Of a DNA stretch of 64,000 nt, positions 8,601-16,714 are shown piece after piece. Both the position numbers and the translations under genes were made by a program. Each line of letters begins with the position of its first letter. The stretch's first letter is position 1. Source of the stretch: Bacillus sp. FJAT-50079 (GTDB taxonomy: Bacteria > Bacillota > Bacilli > Bacillales > Bacillaceae_C); assembly GCF_018343515.1 (NCBI RefSeq), contig NZ_JAGYPD010000004.1:124001-188000 (forward strand). The letters are read 5' to 3'. The notes below the pieces were generated by a model that had not been told where the DNA came from, ran no database searches, and was given only the letters and a program-made list of their open reading frames with translations.

Positions 8601-9818
8601 GAGGCAAGAGATGTAAGAATGGGCCAGTACGGTCATAGCAATCAACCATCCCATCATATCCCTTATATGTATAATTACACTGGGGAGACTTGGAAAACAC
8701 AGGAGAAAGTGCGCGAAGTGTTGGATAGGCTATACATCGGAAGTGAAATAGGACAAGGGTATGCAGGTGATGAAGATAACGGTGAAATGTCTGCATGGTA
8801 TATTTTAAGTGCCATGGGCTTCTATCCGCTTAAAATGGGCAGCCAAGAATATGCGATTGGTGCACCGCTGTTTAAGAAAGCAACGATTCATCTGGAGAAT
8901 GGAAAGAAGATTGTTATTAATGCTCCGGAAAATAGTAAAGAGAATAAGTATGTCCAAAGCTTAAAGTTAAATGGTGAAAATTATAACAAAAATTACCTTT
9001 TACATGAGGATATTGCAAATGGTGGAATATTAGATTTCGATATGGGCCCGAAGCCATCAAAATGGGGAAGTGAAGTAAAGGATTTGCTTGATTCGATCAC
9101 CCCTAAATCAAAGGATGGGTCAATATTAAGTCCTGAGCCGCTCAGAGATTTAACAGATAAGGAGAAAGGGACTGCGACCGATAGTGAAGGCAGCAATACA
9201 GGCTTGTTATTTGATAATACATCTAATACACGGTTAACGCTAAATAGCAAGACTCCTTGGATACAATATCAATTTACAGAAGGGAAACAAAAGGTTAGTA
9301 TGTATACGCTTACTTCTGGGAATCTAGAAACAGGTGATCCAAAAAGCTGGACTCTACAAGGTTCCAACGACGGAGAAAATTGGACGGAGCTAGACAGACG
9401 AAAGAATGAATCGTTTAAATGGCGCCTATTTACTCGGGCATTTGAAATCAAAGAGCCAGCGGAATATTTATATTACAGGTTGGAGGTTACTGAAAATGAG
9501 GGAGGCAATTCGACGGCTTTAGCAGAAGTTGAGCTACTTGGGCACAATCCACCTGTAAATACAGCAGGATTGATGAAACTTATGGAGCAATTCGAGAAAG
9601 AAGGGGCATTCACAGATGAAGCCACCCTTCGTACGTTGAAGCTTCATTTAACAGCACTGAGTCTTTACGAAGAACAAGAGTCAGCACAGAAGGTGATCAA
9701 ACATATGGAAGGATTTCACCTGTTGCTTGACCAACAAAAGGATAAAAAGCTGATTTCAGGAAAGGCGTATGGCTCGCTTAAGGACGCCGCCGATTCTCTA
9801 ATTAAGAAATGGCAGTAA
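5607..9818 (+). CDS. Secreted family GH92 alpha-mannosidase with two F5/8C domains and C-terminal FIMAH-type domain
   Basis: 1403 residues from the ATG at 5607 (GGAGG 11 bases upstream; the frame continues upstream to 5502 without support). Seen: a signal peptide ending near AAEE; an N-terminal discoidin/F5-8C-like domain with SNDGVNW and YLYYRLN; a large GH92 region with TTRGTLSNGSF, FWDTYRTTWP, GGWISRWSSPGYANLMVG and the family signature GDEDNGEMSAWY. A second F5/8C domain (SNDGENW, YLYYRLE) follows, then the helical module shared with the esterase and GH3 protein. Known: GH92 enzymes are calcium-dependent exo-alpha-mannosidases acting on N-glycans and yeast mannan. Inference: it trims mannose from host, fungal or plant glycoproteins outside the cell and feeds the importer at 14.2-17.5 kb. 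Confidence 0.93.
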   Translation: MKKRIAMRALSIGLSIALLMGTLSTSPKMRVAAEETANTDFITSFEANDPQPTWENTVEIDASGKKMSEGIDGNTPFTGIPGSITDEVVEVKARGEYTSAGEIASNLIDSNENTKWLDTSSTSWVQFKLTEPEAVIKYALTSANDFGGRDPKDWNFAGSNDGVNWVQLDLRENEKFNERFQTKVYDFKNDTKYLYYRLNITANSGDSYIQLAEFQLSNGVVLPPPPAADMKSAISNGPTGLYNAKSNVGWTGLKAFTYSGRHLIDGRGYSYNKIFDVDIEVTPNTELSYFIAPEFADKAQIEYPSTYAAVDLLFSDGTYLHQLGAVDQHGIKVNPQDQGNSKTLYNNQWNFKKSNIGAVAAGKTIKRILIAYDNPEAIEGQAFKGTIDDIKIERNPVAKEYSRLSDYVITTRGTLSNGSFSRGNNFPAAAVPHGFNFWTPLTNAGSNWLYEYHASNTDANLPRLQAFGLSHEPSPWMGERQTFHVMPNDATGTPPINRNTRALTFQHSNEVAQAHYYGVTFENGIQTEIAPTDHAAMFKFTFTGDTSNLIFDNQSNNGGITLHPENGTISGYSDQKSGLSQGASRMFIYAEFDKPIIKGERLSGSGGGGSNVQAYYKFDTSKDKVVTMKIATSLISVEQAKKNLEMEISTNDTFETIKERAQIAWDQKLGTITVEGATEDQLVTLYSNMYRLFLYPNSAFENVGTAENPEYKYATQFPLNTCTSATATVGCAEVKDGKVYVNNGFWDTYRTTWPAYALLTPTMAGELIDGFVQHYRDGGWISRWSSPGYANLMVGTSSDVAFADAYLKGVTNFDIRGAYQAALKNAAVNPPNANVGRKGMATSIFDGYTNTSTGEGLSWALDGYINDYGIANMAKALAELNDSSDPYNDYYEQDYQYFMNRAQNYIHMFNPNVEFFNGRTSAGAWRSTPENFNPEEWGRDYTETNAWNMAFHAPQDGQGLANLYGGREGLSAKLDQFFSTQETAKYVGGYGGIIHEMREARDVRMGQYGHSNQPSHHIPYMYNYTGETWKTQEKVREVLDRLYIGSEIGQGYAGDEDNGEMSAWYILSAMGFYPLKMGSQEYAIGAPLFKKATIHLENGKKIVINAPENSKENKYVQSLKLNGENYNKNYLLHEDIANGGILDFDMGPKPSKWGSEVKDLLDSITPKSKDGSILSPEPLRDLTDKEKGTATDSEGSNTGLLFDNTSNTRLTLNSKTPWIQYQFTEGKQKVSMYTLTSGNLETGDPKSWTLQGSNDGENWTELDRRKNESFKWRLFTRAFEIKEPAEYLYYRLEVTENEGGNSTALAEVELLGHNPPVNTAGLMKLMEQFEKEGAFTDEATLRTLKLHLTALSLYEEQESAQKVIKHMEGFHLLLDQQKDKKLISGKAYGSLKDAADSLIKKWQ

Positions 9819-9903
9819 ATCTTGTACATGTCCAATGATTAATCAACAAAGCAGATCAAACGTAATCCCGGTTCTACATGTCTAAAGTTAAAAGTTATTC
9901 TTT

Positions 9904-9940
9904 ACCCGGCGAATGATCCTTCATTATTTGCCGGGTCTTT
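9904..9940 (+). terminator. Rho-independent-like terminator after the GH92 gene
   Basis: ACCCGGC and GCCGGGT pair around an AT-rich inner stem (AATG/CATT), followed by TCTTTCGTT. It separates the secreted-enzyme block from the sensor operon. Confidence 0.7.
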
Positions 9941-10035
9941 CGTTGCTGATAAGAGCTGTTTTTAGGACCATCGTATCTAGAAAGTAGTTTGAATTGTGGT
10001 ACAATTGAGAAAACTACAAGGGCGGGGGGGAGCCG

Positions 10036-11004
10036 GTGAAAAAGATTAATTTGCTTTATCTCTGTCTTAGTATTGGAATTTGTATTTCATTAGGAGTGGC
10101 CGCGTTATTTCTATCTAAATCACTTTCGCATGATATTTCTTTCCATAGCGATAAACCTATTCCTAAATATGATTATCACTTCGTTTTAATTGGGCAAGAA
10201 GTAGACAACCCGTATTTTCAAAAGATTTTTGAAGGGGGCCAAGCGGCGGCAGTAGGAAAAAATATTCATGTTGAATATATCGGCCCGCAGCAAACGAATG
10301 TAGAAGAACATATAAAAATGATCGAAATGGCAGCGGCTGCGAAGGTTGATGGAATTTTAACCCAGGGGCTGACAAACCGAGAGTTTAAACCTGCAATTGA
10401 TCACGCGGTCAATCAAGGTATTCCTGTCATTACATTTGATACGGACTTAGAAGATAGTAAAAGGTTATCTTATATCGGAACGGATAATTATCAAGCTGGA
10501 TACCAAATCGGTGAAGCGCTCATTCAGGATACAAATGGTCAAGCGAATGTAGGGATTATTACGGGATTGCTCTATTCAAACAATTTGGTATTACGGGTGC
10601 AAGGATTCTTGGATGCGATTGAGAAAACACCTAATATGAAAGTAATTGCCATCGAAAGTTCGAACATAAGTAGAATTCAAGCGGCAGAGAAGGCACATCA
10701 AATGCTACGGAAGTATCCCGAGATCACGGCAATTTTTGGGACAAGTGCATTAGATGGCATGGGAATTTCCCAAGCGATCGATAAGATTAATCCAATTTCA
10801 CCCATTCTTGTTTACGCATTTGACGATTTAGAAGAAACACTCGAATTGATTAAAGAAGATAAAATCCAAGCAACGGTGAAACAAAATCAATATGAAATGG
10901 GGTATCAAGGTGTTTCTTTGTTATATAAAGCAGTTACTGGCGAGCGAATTCAGCCAACGTACTACACAACGACAAATATACTACGTAAAAAAGATCTGGA
11001 ATAG
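10036..11004 (+). CDS. Membrane-anchored periplasmic-binding-protein sugar sensor
   Basis: 322 residues, GTG start with a strong GGGGGGAG site and an extended -10 (TGGTACAAT, 10000-10005 core) upstream. Seen: an N-terminal hydrophobic anchor (about 5-28) without a lipobox, then a type I periplasmic-binding fold (RbsB/XylF-like) with GQEVDNPYFQ, a GILTQGLTN loop, PVITFDTDLED, YIGTDNYQAG and GTSALDGMG. It lacks any ABC genes of its own type. Directly downstream are a LytS/YesM-type kinase (15-base gap) and a YesN regulator. Known: in clostridia XylFII binds sugar and signals through LytS-YesN. Inference: this protein binds a sugar, plausibly mannose or an oligomannoside, and modulates the kinase. 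Confidence 0.85.
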   Translation: MKKINLLYLCLSIGICISLGVAALFLSKSLSHDISFHSDKPIPKYDYHFVLIGQEVDNPYFQKIFEGGQAAAVGKNIHVEYIGPQQTNVEEHIKMIEMAAAAKVDGILTQGLTNREFKPAIDHAVNQGIPVITFDTDLEDSKRLSYIGTDNYQAGYQIGEALIQDTNGQANVGIITGLLYSNNLVLRVQGFLDAIEKTPNMKVIAIESSNISRIQAAEKAHQMLRKYPEITAIFGTSALDGMGISQAIDKINPISPILVYAFDDLEETLELIKEDKIQATVKQNQYEMGYQGVSLLYKAVTGERIQPTYYTTTNILRKKDLE

Positions 11005-11019
11005 TCAGGTTGATGTCCT

Positions 11020-12447
11020 ATGAATAAAATAAAAGTAAAACTGATGATTTTTTTTCTTACGATCTTTGTATTAATGAATGGTGTTTCTGCTTTCTTATAT
11101 ATCAATCATAAGCATACATTGTCACAATACGATCATCTGTTAGATCGTTTTTTCTTGATTAATGATATATCTCAAGTTTCACAGGATACCTTCGATTCGA
11201 TGAATTCATTTCTCTTACATAAGACACAAGATGATTTAACTGCTTTTTATACGTATCGCAAGCAACTAAAGGAAAAACAACGGGCTTTAAAAAGGACGAT
11301 TATGAATGGCCAGAATTCTGTATCTGTTAAAAATTACGAGATGATGATTGGAAGTTTTATTGAAGAAACAGATGTGACGATCGGACTGTTTATGAGTGAA
11401 CAAATTGAAAGCTATCCGACGCGGCAAGCTGAATCATTCAAGTTGTTATCTTTTCTGCAAGATCGAACATTGCAGTTGTTAAATGATGAATTCACCCAAT
11501 TTCAATCATATTATTTGGAAATGAATGGTCGAAACCAACATATGGAATATATGGGTTTTGCGTTATTTTCTGCTTCGTTCTTTATCGTTCTTCTGTTTTC
11601 TTTATTATTCAGCGAAAATATTACGAAACCGATCTACCAATTAACGAAAGCAGCGCATGAAATTGCACTAGGAAAATTAGATGGTGAGGAAATTAATTAT
11701 TATAAAAAAGATGAATTAGGATTTTTAACAGCTACGTTTAATAAAATGAGAAAAGATTTAATTGAACTATTTACCCAAATCCAAGAAAAATCGGAGCAAG
11801 AGCAGCTCATCAAGGAAATGGAGCTAAAAAGCTTACAAAGTCAGATTAATCCTCATTTCTTATTTAATACGCTCAATACAATTGGAAAGTTGGCTTATAT
11901 TGAAGGTTCTGACAGGGTGCAAAATTTAATTATGTCGCTTTCTAAACTATTACGCTATAACTTAAGTAAACTTGAAAAACCTGTAAAACTTAAGGATGAA
12001 TTACATGTTGTGCAAGATTATTTTTTCATTCAAAAAACTAGGTTTGGTCCTAGGGTTAATTTTGTTGTATCTGTTGATGAAGAATGTTTGTCTTTGAACA
12101 TTCCTATTTTAACCCTTCAGCCAATTGTTGAAAACGCATTCATACATGGAGTGGAATCTTTGGAAAGTGAAGGGCTGATCGAAATTGTTGGTCATGCGGA
12201 CTCTGAACAGGTCATATTAAAAATTATCGATAACGGTGTAGGGATAAGTGAGGAAACGAAGCAGTCATTAATAAACAGTGCACATACGCAAAAGCATGCA
12301 AGTACTGGGCATTCAACAGGTTTGGGGTTAGGGAATGTGATTCGCAGATTACAGCTCTTTTACCAATGTGAACATATTTATTCCATTCATTCTGAAATAG
12401 GTAAAGGAACAATTGTGGAACTTCGATTACCAAGAGGGGGATTATAA
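11020..12447 (+). CDS. Sensor histidine kinase, LytS/YesM type (His_kinase family)
   Basis: 475 residues. Seen: two membrane helices (about 7-27 and about 176-200) flanking an extracellular helical sensor region, a HAMP domain (about 200-255) with coiled linker, and the His-kinase motif QINPHFLFNTLN containing the phosphorylated histidine. A HATPase domain follows with VENAFIHG, DNGVGI and GLGLGNV. The stop overlaps the regulator's start by one base (TAATG), which implies coupled translation. Known: this kinase class pairs with AraC-type YesN regulators to control sugar-transport operons. Inference: it receives input from the binding protein encoded just upstream. Confidence 0.93.
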   Translation: MNKIKVKLMIFFLTIFVLMNGVSAFLYINHKHTLSQYDHLLDRFFLINDISQVSQDTFDSMNSFLLHKTQDDLTAFYTYRKQLKEKQRALKRTIMNGQNSVSVKNYEMMIGSFIEETDVTIGLFMSEQIESYPTRQAESFKLLSFLQDRTLQLLNDEFTQFQSYYLEMNGRNQHMEYMGFALFSASFFIVLLFSLLFSENITKPIYQLTKAAHEIALGKLDGEEINYYKKDELGFLTATFNKMRKDLIELFTQIQEKSEQEQLIKEMELKSLQSQINPHFLFNTLNTIGKLAYIEGSDRVQNLIMSLSKLLRYNLSKLEKPVKLKDELHVVQDYFFIQKTRFGPRVNFVVSVDEECLSLNIPILTLQPIVENAFIHGVESLESEGLIEIVGHADSEQVILKIIDNGVGISEETKQSLINSAHTQKHASTGHSTGLGLGNVIRRLQLFYQCEHIYSIHSEIGKGTIVELRLPRGGL

Positions 12448-14051
12448 TGTATCGAATTTTACTTGTTGATGATGAGGAGATCGAAAGACTAGGGCTAAAA
12501 AAGATTATCAAAGACGAGTTGGGGACGGACGCGATTATGTTTGAAGAGGCCGAAAATGGCAGAATAGCGATCATGAAGGCGGCGGAGTTCCGGCCAAATA
12601 TTATTTTTATGGATATTAAAATGCCTGGCATTGACGGGATTGAGGCGACCGAAGAAATAAAAAAAATGGACAATACGGTGAAAGTCATTATGGTTACGGC
12701 TTTTGAGGCATTTGAGTACGCAAGACAAGCGGTGAGGCTGGGTGTCAAAGAGTATTTATTAAAACCGTATTCTAATCAGGAAATCATCGATGTGCTACAC
12801 AATGTTATTAATGAAATTGTAATCGAGAGGCAAAACCGAAATCATCAAATTAACATAAGAGATAATTATAAACGGGCATTATCAATCATTCAGTCACGTG
12901 AGATTACTTCATTAATCGTTGGAAATGGTGACTACGGGATGACCGCAGACAATGAAGATCATTGGCTGGATGTTTATGAAAAAACAAGTTATGTAATCGT
13001 ACTTGAATTTGCTAGCGGTAAAATTATGAACGAGGATAGGCAGAAGATCATGAATTTTATTGCGAATCAATTAAGTATGATTGTAACTCAAAGCTTTGTT
13101 GGCATCATTCATTTGAATCAGCTTCCGATCCTTATTCAAGCAGAAAGTCACGATAAAGAAAAAGAATCAACGATGAGCCAGGCAGTAAAGATTGTGCAAA
13201 TTCTCATTAAAAAAATTCAACAGCAGCTTGCGTTTATCCCAGTGAAAATTGGAATTGGCACGCCTTATGATGAAATAGATGATTTTGTTCAGTCCTACCA
13301 TGAAGCGCTTTTTGCCCTAGCGAAAACGGGTCGACCATATTCGTATACGTACTATAATCACTTGCTCTCAGAGAGTGAGTCGATCGATAATTTATTCGAT
13401 TTAGAGAAACAACTGTTAGAACATATTATTTTTGGACAAGTGGAAGAGTCTACGGTAGCATTTAAAAAATACTTTGATGAACTGATCGGGTCAACGGGCG
13501 GAAAACTTGAAAAAATAAAAGAGAAGCTGAATGAATTTTTTGTCCTATTAAATCGGCAAGTATATGAGAAAAAAGTAGAAGTAGTGTTCCATCAAAAGTA
13601 TTTTCAAGCGACATCTATTTATCAATTACAAGAGCTCATGAATGATAAAGTAATTAGAACTGCGAAAATGATCCAATCCCTGCATTGTTCCGATAGTAAA
13701 GATATGATTTCATTGGCTAAAGGATATATTCAACAACATTTTGAAAAATCACTTACACTTGAAGAAGTGGCAGAAGTTGTTCAATTTAGTCCGCATTATT
13801 TTAGCAAGCTTTTTAAAGAACGTTGTGGAAAATCGTTTATTGATTATGTAACGGAAGTTCGAGTGGAGCGAGCGAAAGAGTTAATGGAAAAAGGAAAAAG
13901 CTTAAAGGAAATATGCTTCTATGTTGGCTATAAAGATCCAAATTATTTTAGTCGTGTTTTTAGGAGAAATACCGGTTTTTCTCCAACGGAATATCGAAGT
14001 AAACAGCTTCAAAATATGTCATTAGGCAACGATGACAAAATAATGCTATGA
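12447..14051 (+). CDS. Response regulator with AraC-type DNA-binding domain (YesN type)
   Basis: 534 residues. Seen: a receiver domain (about 1-120) with the acidic pair DDEE, the phospho-acceptor Asp in FMDIKMPG (about residue 55), the conserved Thr/Ala in MVTAFEA and Lys in LLKPY. A long variable middle region follows. The C-terminal double helix-turn-helix (about 430-530) has HYFSKLFKERCGKSF and YVGYKDPNYFSRVF, typical of AraC/XylS proteins. The gene follows the kinase without a gap. Inference: it activates the downstream importer genes and perhaps the secreted glycosidases. No direct-repeat operator could be assigned with confidence. Confidence 0.93.
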   Translation: MYRILLVDDEEIERLGLKKIIKDELGTDAIMFEEAENGRIAIMKAAEFRPNIIFMDIKMPGIDGIEATEEIKKMDNTVKVIMVTAFEAFEYARQAVRLGVKEYLLKPYSNQEIIDVLHNVINEIVIERQNRNHQINIRDNYKRALSIIQSREITSLIVGNGDYGMTADNEDHWLDVYEKTSYVIVLEFASGKIMNEDRQKIMNFIANQLSMIVTQSFVGIIHLNQLPILIQAESHDKEKESTMSQAVKIVQILIKKIQQQLAFIPVKIGIGTPYDEIDDFVQSYHEALFALAKTGRPYSYTYYNHLLSESESIDNLFDLEKQLLEHIIFGQVEESTVAFKKYFDELIGSTGGKLEKIKEKLNEFFVLLNRQVYEKKVEVVFHQKYFQATSIYQLQELMNDKVIRTAKMIQSLHCSDSKDMISLAKGYIQQHFEKSLTLEEVAEVVQFSPHYFSKLFKERCGKSFIDYVTEVRVERAKELMEKGKSLKEICFYVGYKDPNYFSRVFRRNTGFSPTEYRSKQLQNMSLGNDDKIML

Positions 14052-14184
14052 ATCGTAAAAAAATGCTTATAAGGAAGGAGTAAGACAATTTTTTTTTAGT
14101 GCAGCACAAGTATATAAAGAAAGAAGTAAAATTGTTTAGCTTTCTGATGTTCGATACAGTTGAACAAAGTAATATAATAATATT

Positions 14185-14198
14185 TGTTAGCGCTTCCA
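14185..14198 (+). promoter_or_regulatory. Catabolite-responsive element (cre) before the sugar importer
   Basis: TGTTAGCGCTTCCA fits the Bacillus cre consensus TGWAARCGYTWNCW at 13 of 14 positions (mismatch at position 4). It lies 21 bases before the solute-binding protein start, just downstream of a TATAAT (14173-14178). CcpA bound here would block transcription when preferred sugars are present. ccpA itself is at 26.6 kb. Confidence 0.7.
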
Positions 14199-14218
14199 AA
14201 TATAAGGGGGAATCATGT

Positions 14219-15535
14219 ATGAGAAGAAATTGGTTTTTAACGATCTTATTAGGTGTATTCATGATTGTGCTTGCGGCTTGCAGTGGTAATCAGGCTTCTA
14301 ACGATCCTGCTGAGCCGGTTGAACAAGAAAAGCCAGCAGAGAAACCTCCAACTGCCGAAACGGAAAAAGCATCTTTGGAAATATTTAGCTGGTGGACAGG
14401 TGCGGGGGAAGAAGATGGATTATTAGCGCTAATCGATGTGTTTAATGAAAAACATCCTGACATTGAAATTATTAATGCGGCAGTAGCTGGGGGTGCGGGA
14501 ACGAATGCAAAAGCGGTATTAGTAAGTAGAATGCAAGGTGGAGATCCACCATCGACGTTTCAAGTGCACGGCGGAGCTGAATTGAATGAGAGTTGGGTTG
14601 TAGCTGGTAAGATGACACCTCTCAATGATTTCTTTGATGAACAAGGGCTAAACGATAAGTTTCCGGCAGAATTAATTGAACTTGTAAGTAAAGACGGTGA
14701 AATTTATTCTGTTCCAGTTAATATTCACCGCGGAAACGTGCTTTGGTTTAACCAAAAAGTATTTGAGGATCTAGATTTAGAAGCGCCAACGACGTTTGAC
14801 GAATTTTTTGATGTGGCTGAAAAGTTAAAGGAAAATGGCATTACTCCATTAGCTTTAGGAGATAAAGAAGCTTGGACTGCGACTCACTTGTACGAAAGTG
14901 TTTTGTTGGGCCATTTAGGCACCACGGATTATGGCAAGCTTTGGACAGGCGAACTTGCATTTGATGATCCGAAAGTAAAAGAAGGAACAGAAATTTTTGC
15001 TAAAATGCTTGAGTACGTAAATGATGATCATAGTGCGCGTAACTGGCAAGATGCAGCTCAACTTGTCGCGGAAGGCGAAGCTGCAATGAATGTGATGGGA
15101 GATTGGGCGAAAGGATATTTTGATGGGCATGGCTTAAAAGTTGGAACAGATTACGGCTGGGTACCAACACCAAATAGTGGGGGAATGTTCACGGTCATTA
15201 CGGATACATTTGGTTTGCCGAATGAAGTAGAGAACCCCGACACAGTCAAAGAATTTTTATCTGTTCTTGCATCTGTCGAAGGGCAAGACGCTTTCAATCC
15301 AAAGAAAGGTTCGATTCCTGCGAGGGTTGATGCGGATGTAGAAAAGTATGATGAATACGGAAAAGCGGCAATGGAAGATTTTAAGACGAATGACTTAGGT
15401 CCAAGTCTTGCGCATGGTTCAGCAGCAAATGAAGGATTTGTAACAAAGGTAAATGATGCAATGGTGATGTTTGTAACACAAAAGAATATTGATCACTTTA
15501 TTGAACAATTAGTCGCTGCTTCTAAGGAGTTGTAA
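14219..15535 (+). CDS. ABC sugar transporter, solute-binding lipoprotein (glucose/mannose-type)
   Basis: 438 residues from the ATG at 14219, preceded by AAGGGGGAA. The frame is open upstream to 14099, but that part overlaps the cre and promoter region. Seen: a lipoprotein signal with lipobox LAAC (Cys about 21), an acidic/proline linker, and a family 1 solute-binding fold with IFSWWTGAGEEDG, GGAGTNAKAVL, MQGGDPPSTFQVHGG and NVMGDWAKGY. The GGAGTNAKAVL and QGGDPPxTFQVH motifs are those of the Thermus/Pseudomonas glucose/mannose-binding proteins. Inference: it delivers glucose, mannose or short mannosides released by the GH92 and GH3 enzymes. Two permease genes follow. Confidence 0.9.
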   Translation: MRRNWFLTILLGVFMIVLAACSGNQASNDPAEPVEQEKPAEKPPTAETEKASLEIFSWWTGAGEEDGLLALIDVFNEKHPDIEIINAAVAGGAGTNAKAVLVSRMQGGDPPSTFQVHGGAELNESWVVAGKMTPLNDFFDEQGLNDKFPAELIELVSKDGEIYSVPVNIHRGNVLWFNQKVFEDLDLEAPTTFDEFFDVAEKLKENGITPLALGDKEAWTATHLYESVLLGHLGTTDYGKLWTGELAFDDPKVKEGTEIFAKMLEYVNDDHSARNWQDAAQLVAEGEAAMNVMGDWAKGYFDGHGLKVGTDYGWVPTPNSGGMFTVITDTFGLPNEVENPDTVKEFLSVLASVEGQDAFNPKKGSIPARVDADVEKYDEYGKAAMEDFKTNDLGPSLAHGSAANEGFVTKVNDAMVMFVTQKNIDHFIEQLVAASKEL

Positions 15536-15539
15536 AAAA

Positions 15540-15645
15540 GCGAAAGCGCCTCGCCTGCTTTGCGACGAGGAAACATAATCTCTTCGAATAATCTCACAAA
15601 CTTCTTTCTATATGGTTTGTGAGATCAAGGAGCTAGGCGCTTCAA
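15540..15645 (+). repeat. Structured intergenic repeat (REP-like) between importer genes
   Basis: Outer arms GAAAGCGCCT (15542-15551) and AGGCGCTTC (15635-15643) enclose a CCTCG/CGAGG stem and a perfect 11-bp stem ATCTCACAAAC (15591-15601) / GTTTGTGAGAT (15615-15625). The AGCGCC...GGAGCTAGGCGCTTC layout recalls dispersed repeats seen in many Bacillaceae intergenic regions. A related, inverted element is at 45575-45750. Confidence 0.6.
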
Positions 15646-15668
15646 CTAGACAATAGAAAAGCGAATGA

Positions 15669-15692
15669 GGGAAGAGAAATCTTCCCTTTCTT
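15669..15692 (+). terminator. Hairpin upstream of the permease genes
   Basis: GGGAAGA-GAAA-TCTTCCC followed by TTTCTTTCT. A weak terminator or attenuator between the binding-protein gene and the permeases would keep binding protein in excess, as is usual for ABC importers. Confidence 0.5.
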
Positions 15693-15739
15693 TCTATCTA
15701 TATATAGATCGTTGATTCAACTTAGAGGAGATGGTTGCG

Positions 15740-16714
15740 ATGAAAGTCAATGGTGAGGTCAATACAAAAATAACAGCTATTCCTGTCGGGAAAGTAACGA
15801 AACGAAAAATGTCGACAGATCGAATTTTATCACTTTTGTTTTTATTGCCTTCAATTATTTTAATTGCCATTTTTGTGTATGGATTTATCGCATGGAGTGG
15901 GTATGTGTCATTAAGTAACTGGAATTCGATTGTTAAAGACTTATCGTTTGCAGGGTTCAAAAATTACGCTTATTTATTTGATCAATTCCGCTTTCAGGCC
16001 GATTTACGGAATACGCTCTTTTTTACCGTTCTCTTTATTGGAGTTGTAATTATTATTGGGCAATTGCTTGCAATCTTAATTGATCAACAAATAAAAGGAG
16101 AATCGTTTTTTCGAAATGTATTTTTCTTCCCCATGTCGTTATCTTTTATCGTGACAGGGGTTGTTTGGCAATGGCTGCTGAATCCGACGACAGGTGTAAA
16201 CATATTTTTACAAAAGTTCGGGATCAAACCGATGTGGTATGTTGATACTACGGTTATTCCTGCGTGGAAGTGGGGGCATATTGAGTTTGGAGTTCCGGTC
16301 GCAATAATTGCTCTTGTTATTGCTGCAACTTGGCAAATGACGGGTTTTGCGGTCGCAATGTATTTAGCAGGGTTACGGGCGATACCTGATGAAGTAAGGG
16401 AAGCGGCGCGCGTCGATGGGGCTACCGAATTTCAATTGTATCGGAAAGTTATTTTTCCCCTATTAGCTCCGATTACGGTCAGTGTCATCATTATTATGGC
16501 TCATATATCATTGAAAATCTTCGACTTAGTTTATGCGATGACAGGGTCAGGTGCAAATTTTGTGACCGATGTGCCGGGAATATTTATGTTTGAAACGACG
16601 TTTAGAGGTAATTATTACGCAAATGGATCAGCAATTTCGATCATCATGCTTTTATCCGTCGCGATTTTTATCGTTCCATATTTAATTAAGAACCGCAGAG
16701 GTGAAATGTCATGA
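15740..16714 (+). CDS. ABC sugar transporter permease 1 (MalF/UgpA-like)
   Basis: About 324 residues. GAGGAG at 15725-15730 fits the ATG at 15740; an ATG at 15731 is too close. Seen: an N-terminal membrane helix (about 25-50), five further hydrophobic segments, and the permease EAA loop EAARVDGATEFQLYRKVIFPLL, which docks the ATPase. It lies about 200 bases after the binding-protein gene and overlaps the second permease by four bases. No ATPase gene is present in the operon, so a shared MsmK/MsmX-type ATPase encoded elsewhere is expected. Confidence 0.93.
   Translation: MKVNGEVNTKITAIPVGKVTKRKMSTDRILSLLFLLPSIILIAIFVYGFIAWSGYVSLSNWNSIVKDLSFAGFKNYAYLFDQFRFQADLRNTLFFTVLFIGVVIIIGQLLAILIDQQIKGESFFRNVFFFPMSLSFIVTGVVWQWLLNPTTGVNIFLQKFGIKPMWYVDTTVIPAWKWGHIEFGVPVAIIALVIAATWQMTGFAVAMYLAGLRAIPDEVREAARVDGATEFQLYRKVIFPLLAPITVSVIIIMAHISLKIFDLVYAMTGSGANFVTDVPGIFMFETTFRGNYYANGSAISIIMLLSVAIFIVPYLIKNRRGEMS

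Noticed and set aside
14101-14178. TTGAAC (14160-14165) and TATAAT as a sigma-A promoter for the importer
   Set aside because: The spacing is only seven bases. Only the TATAAT remains plausible.
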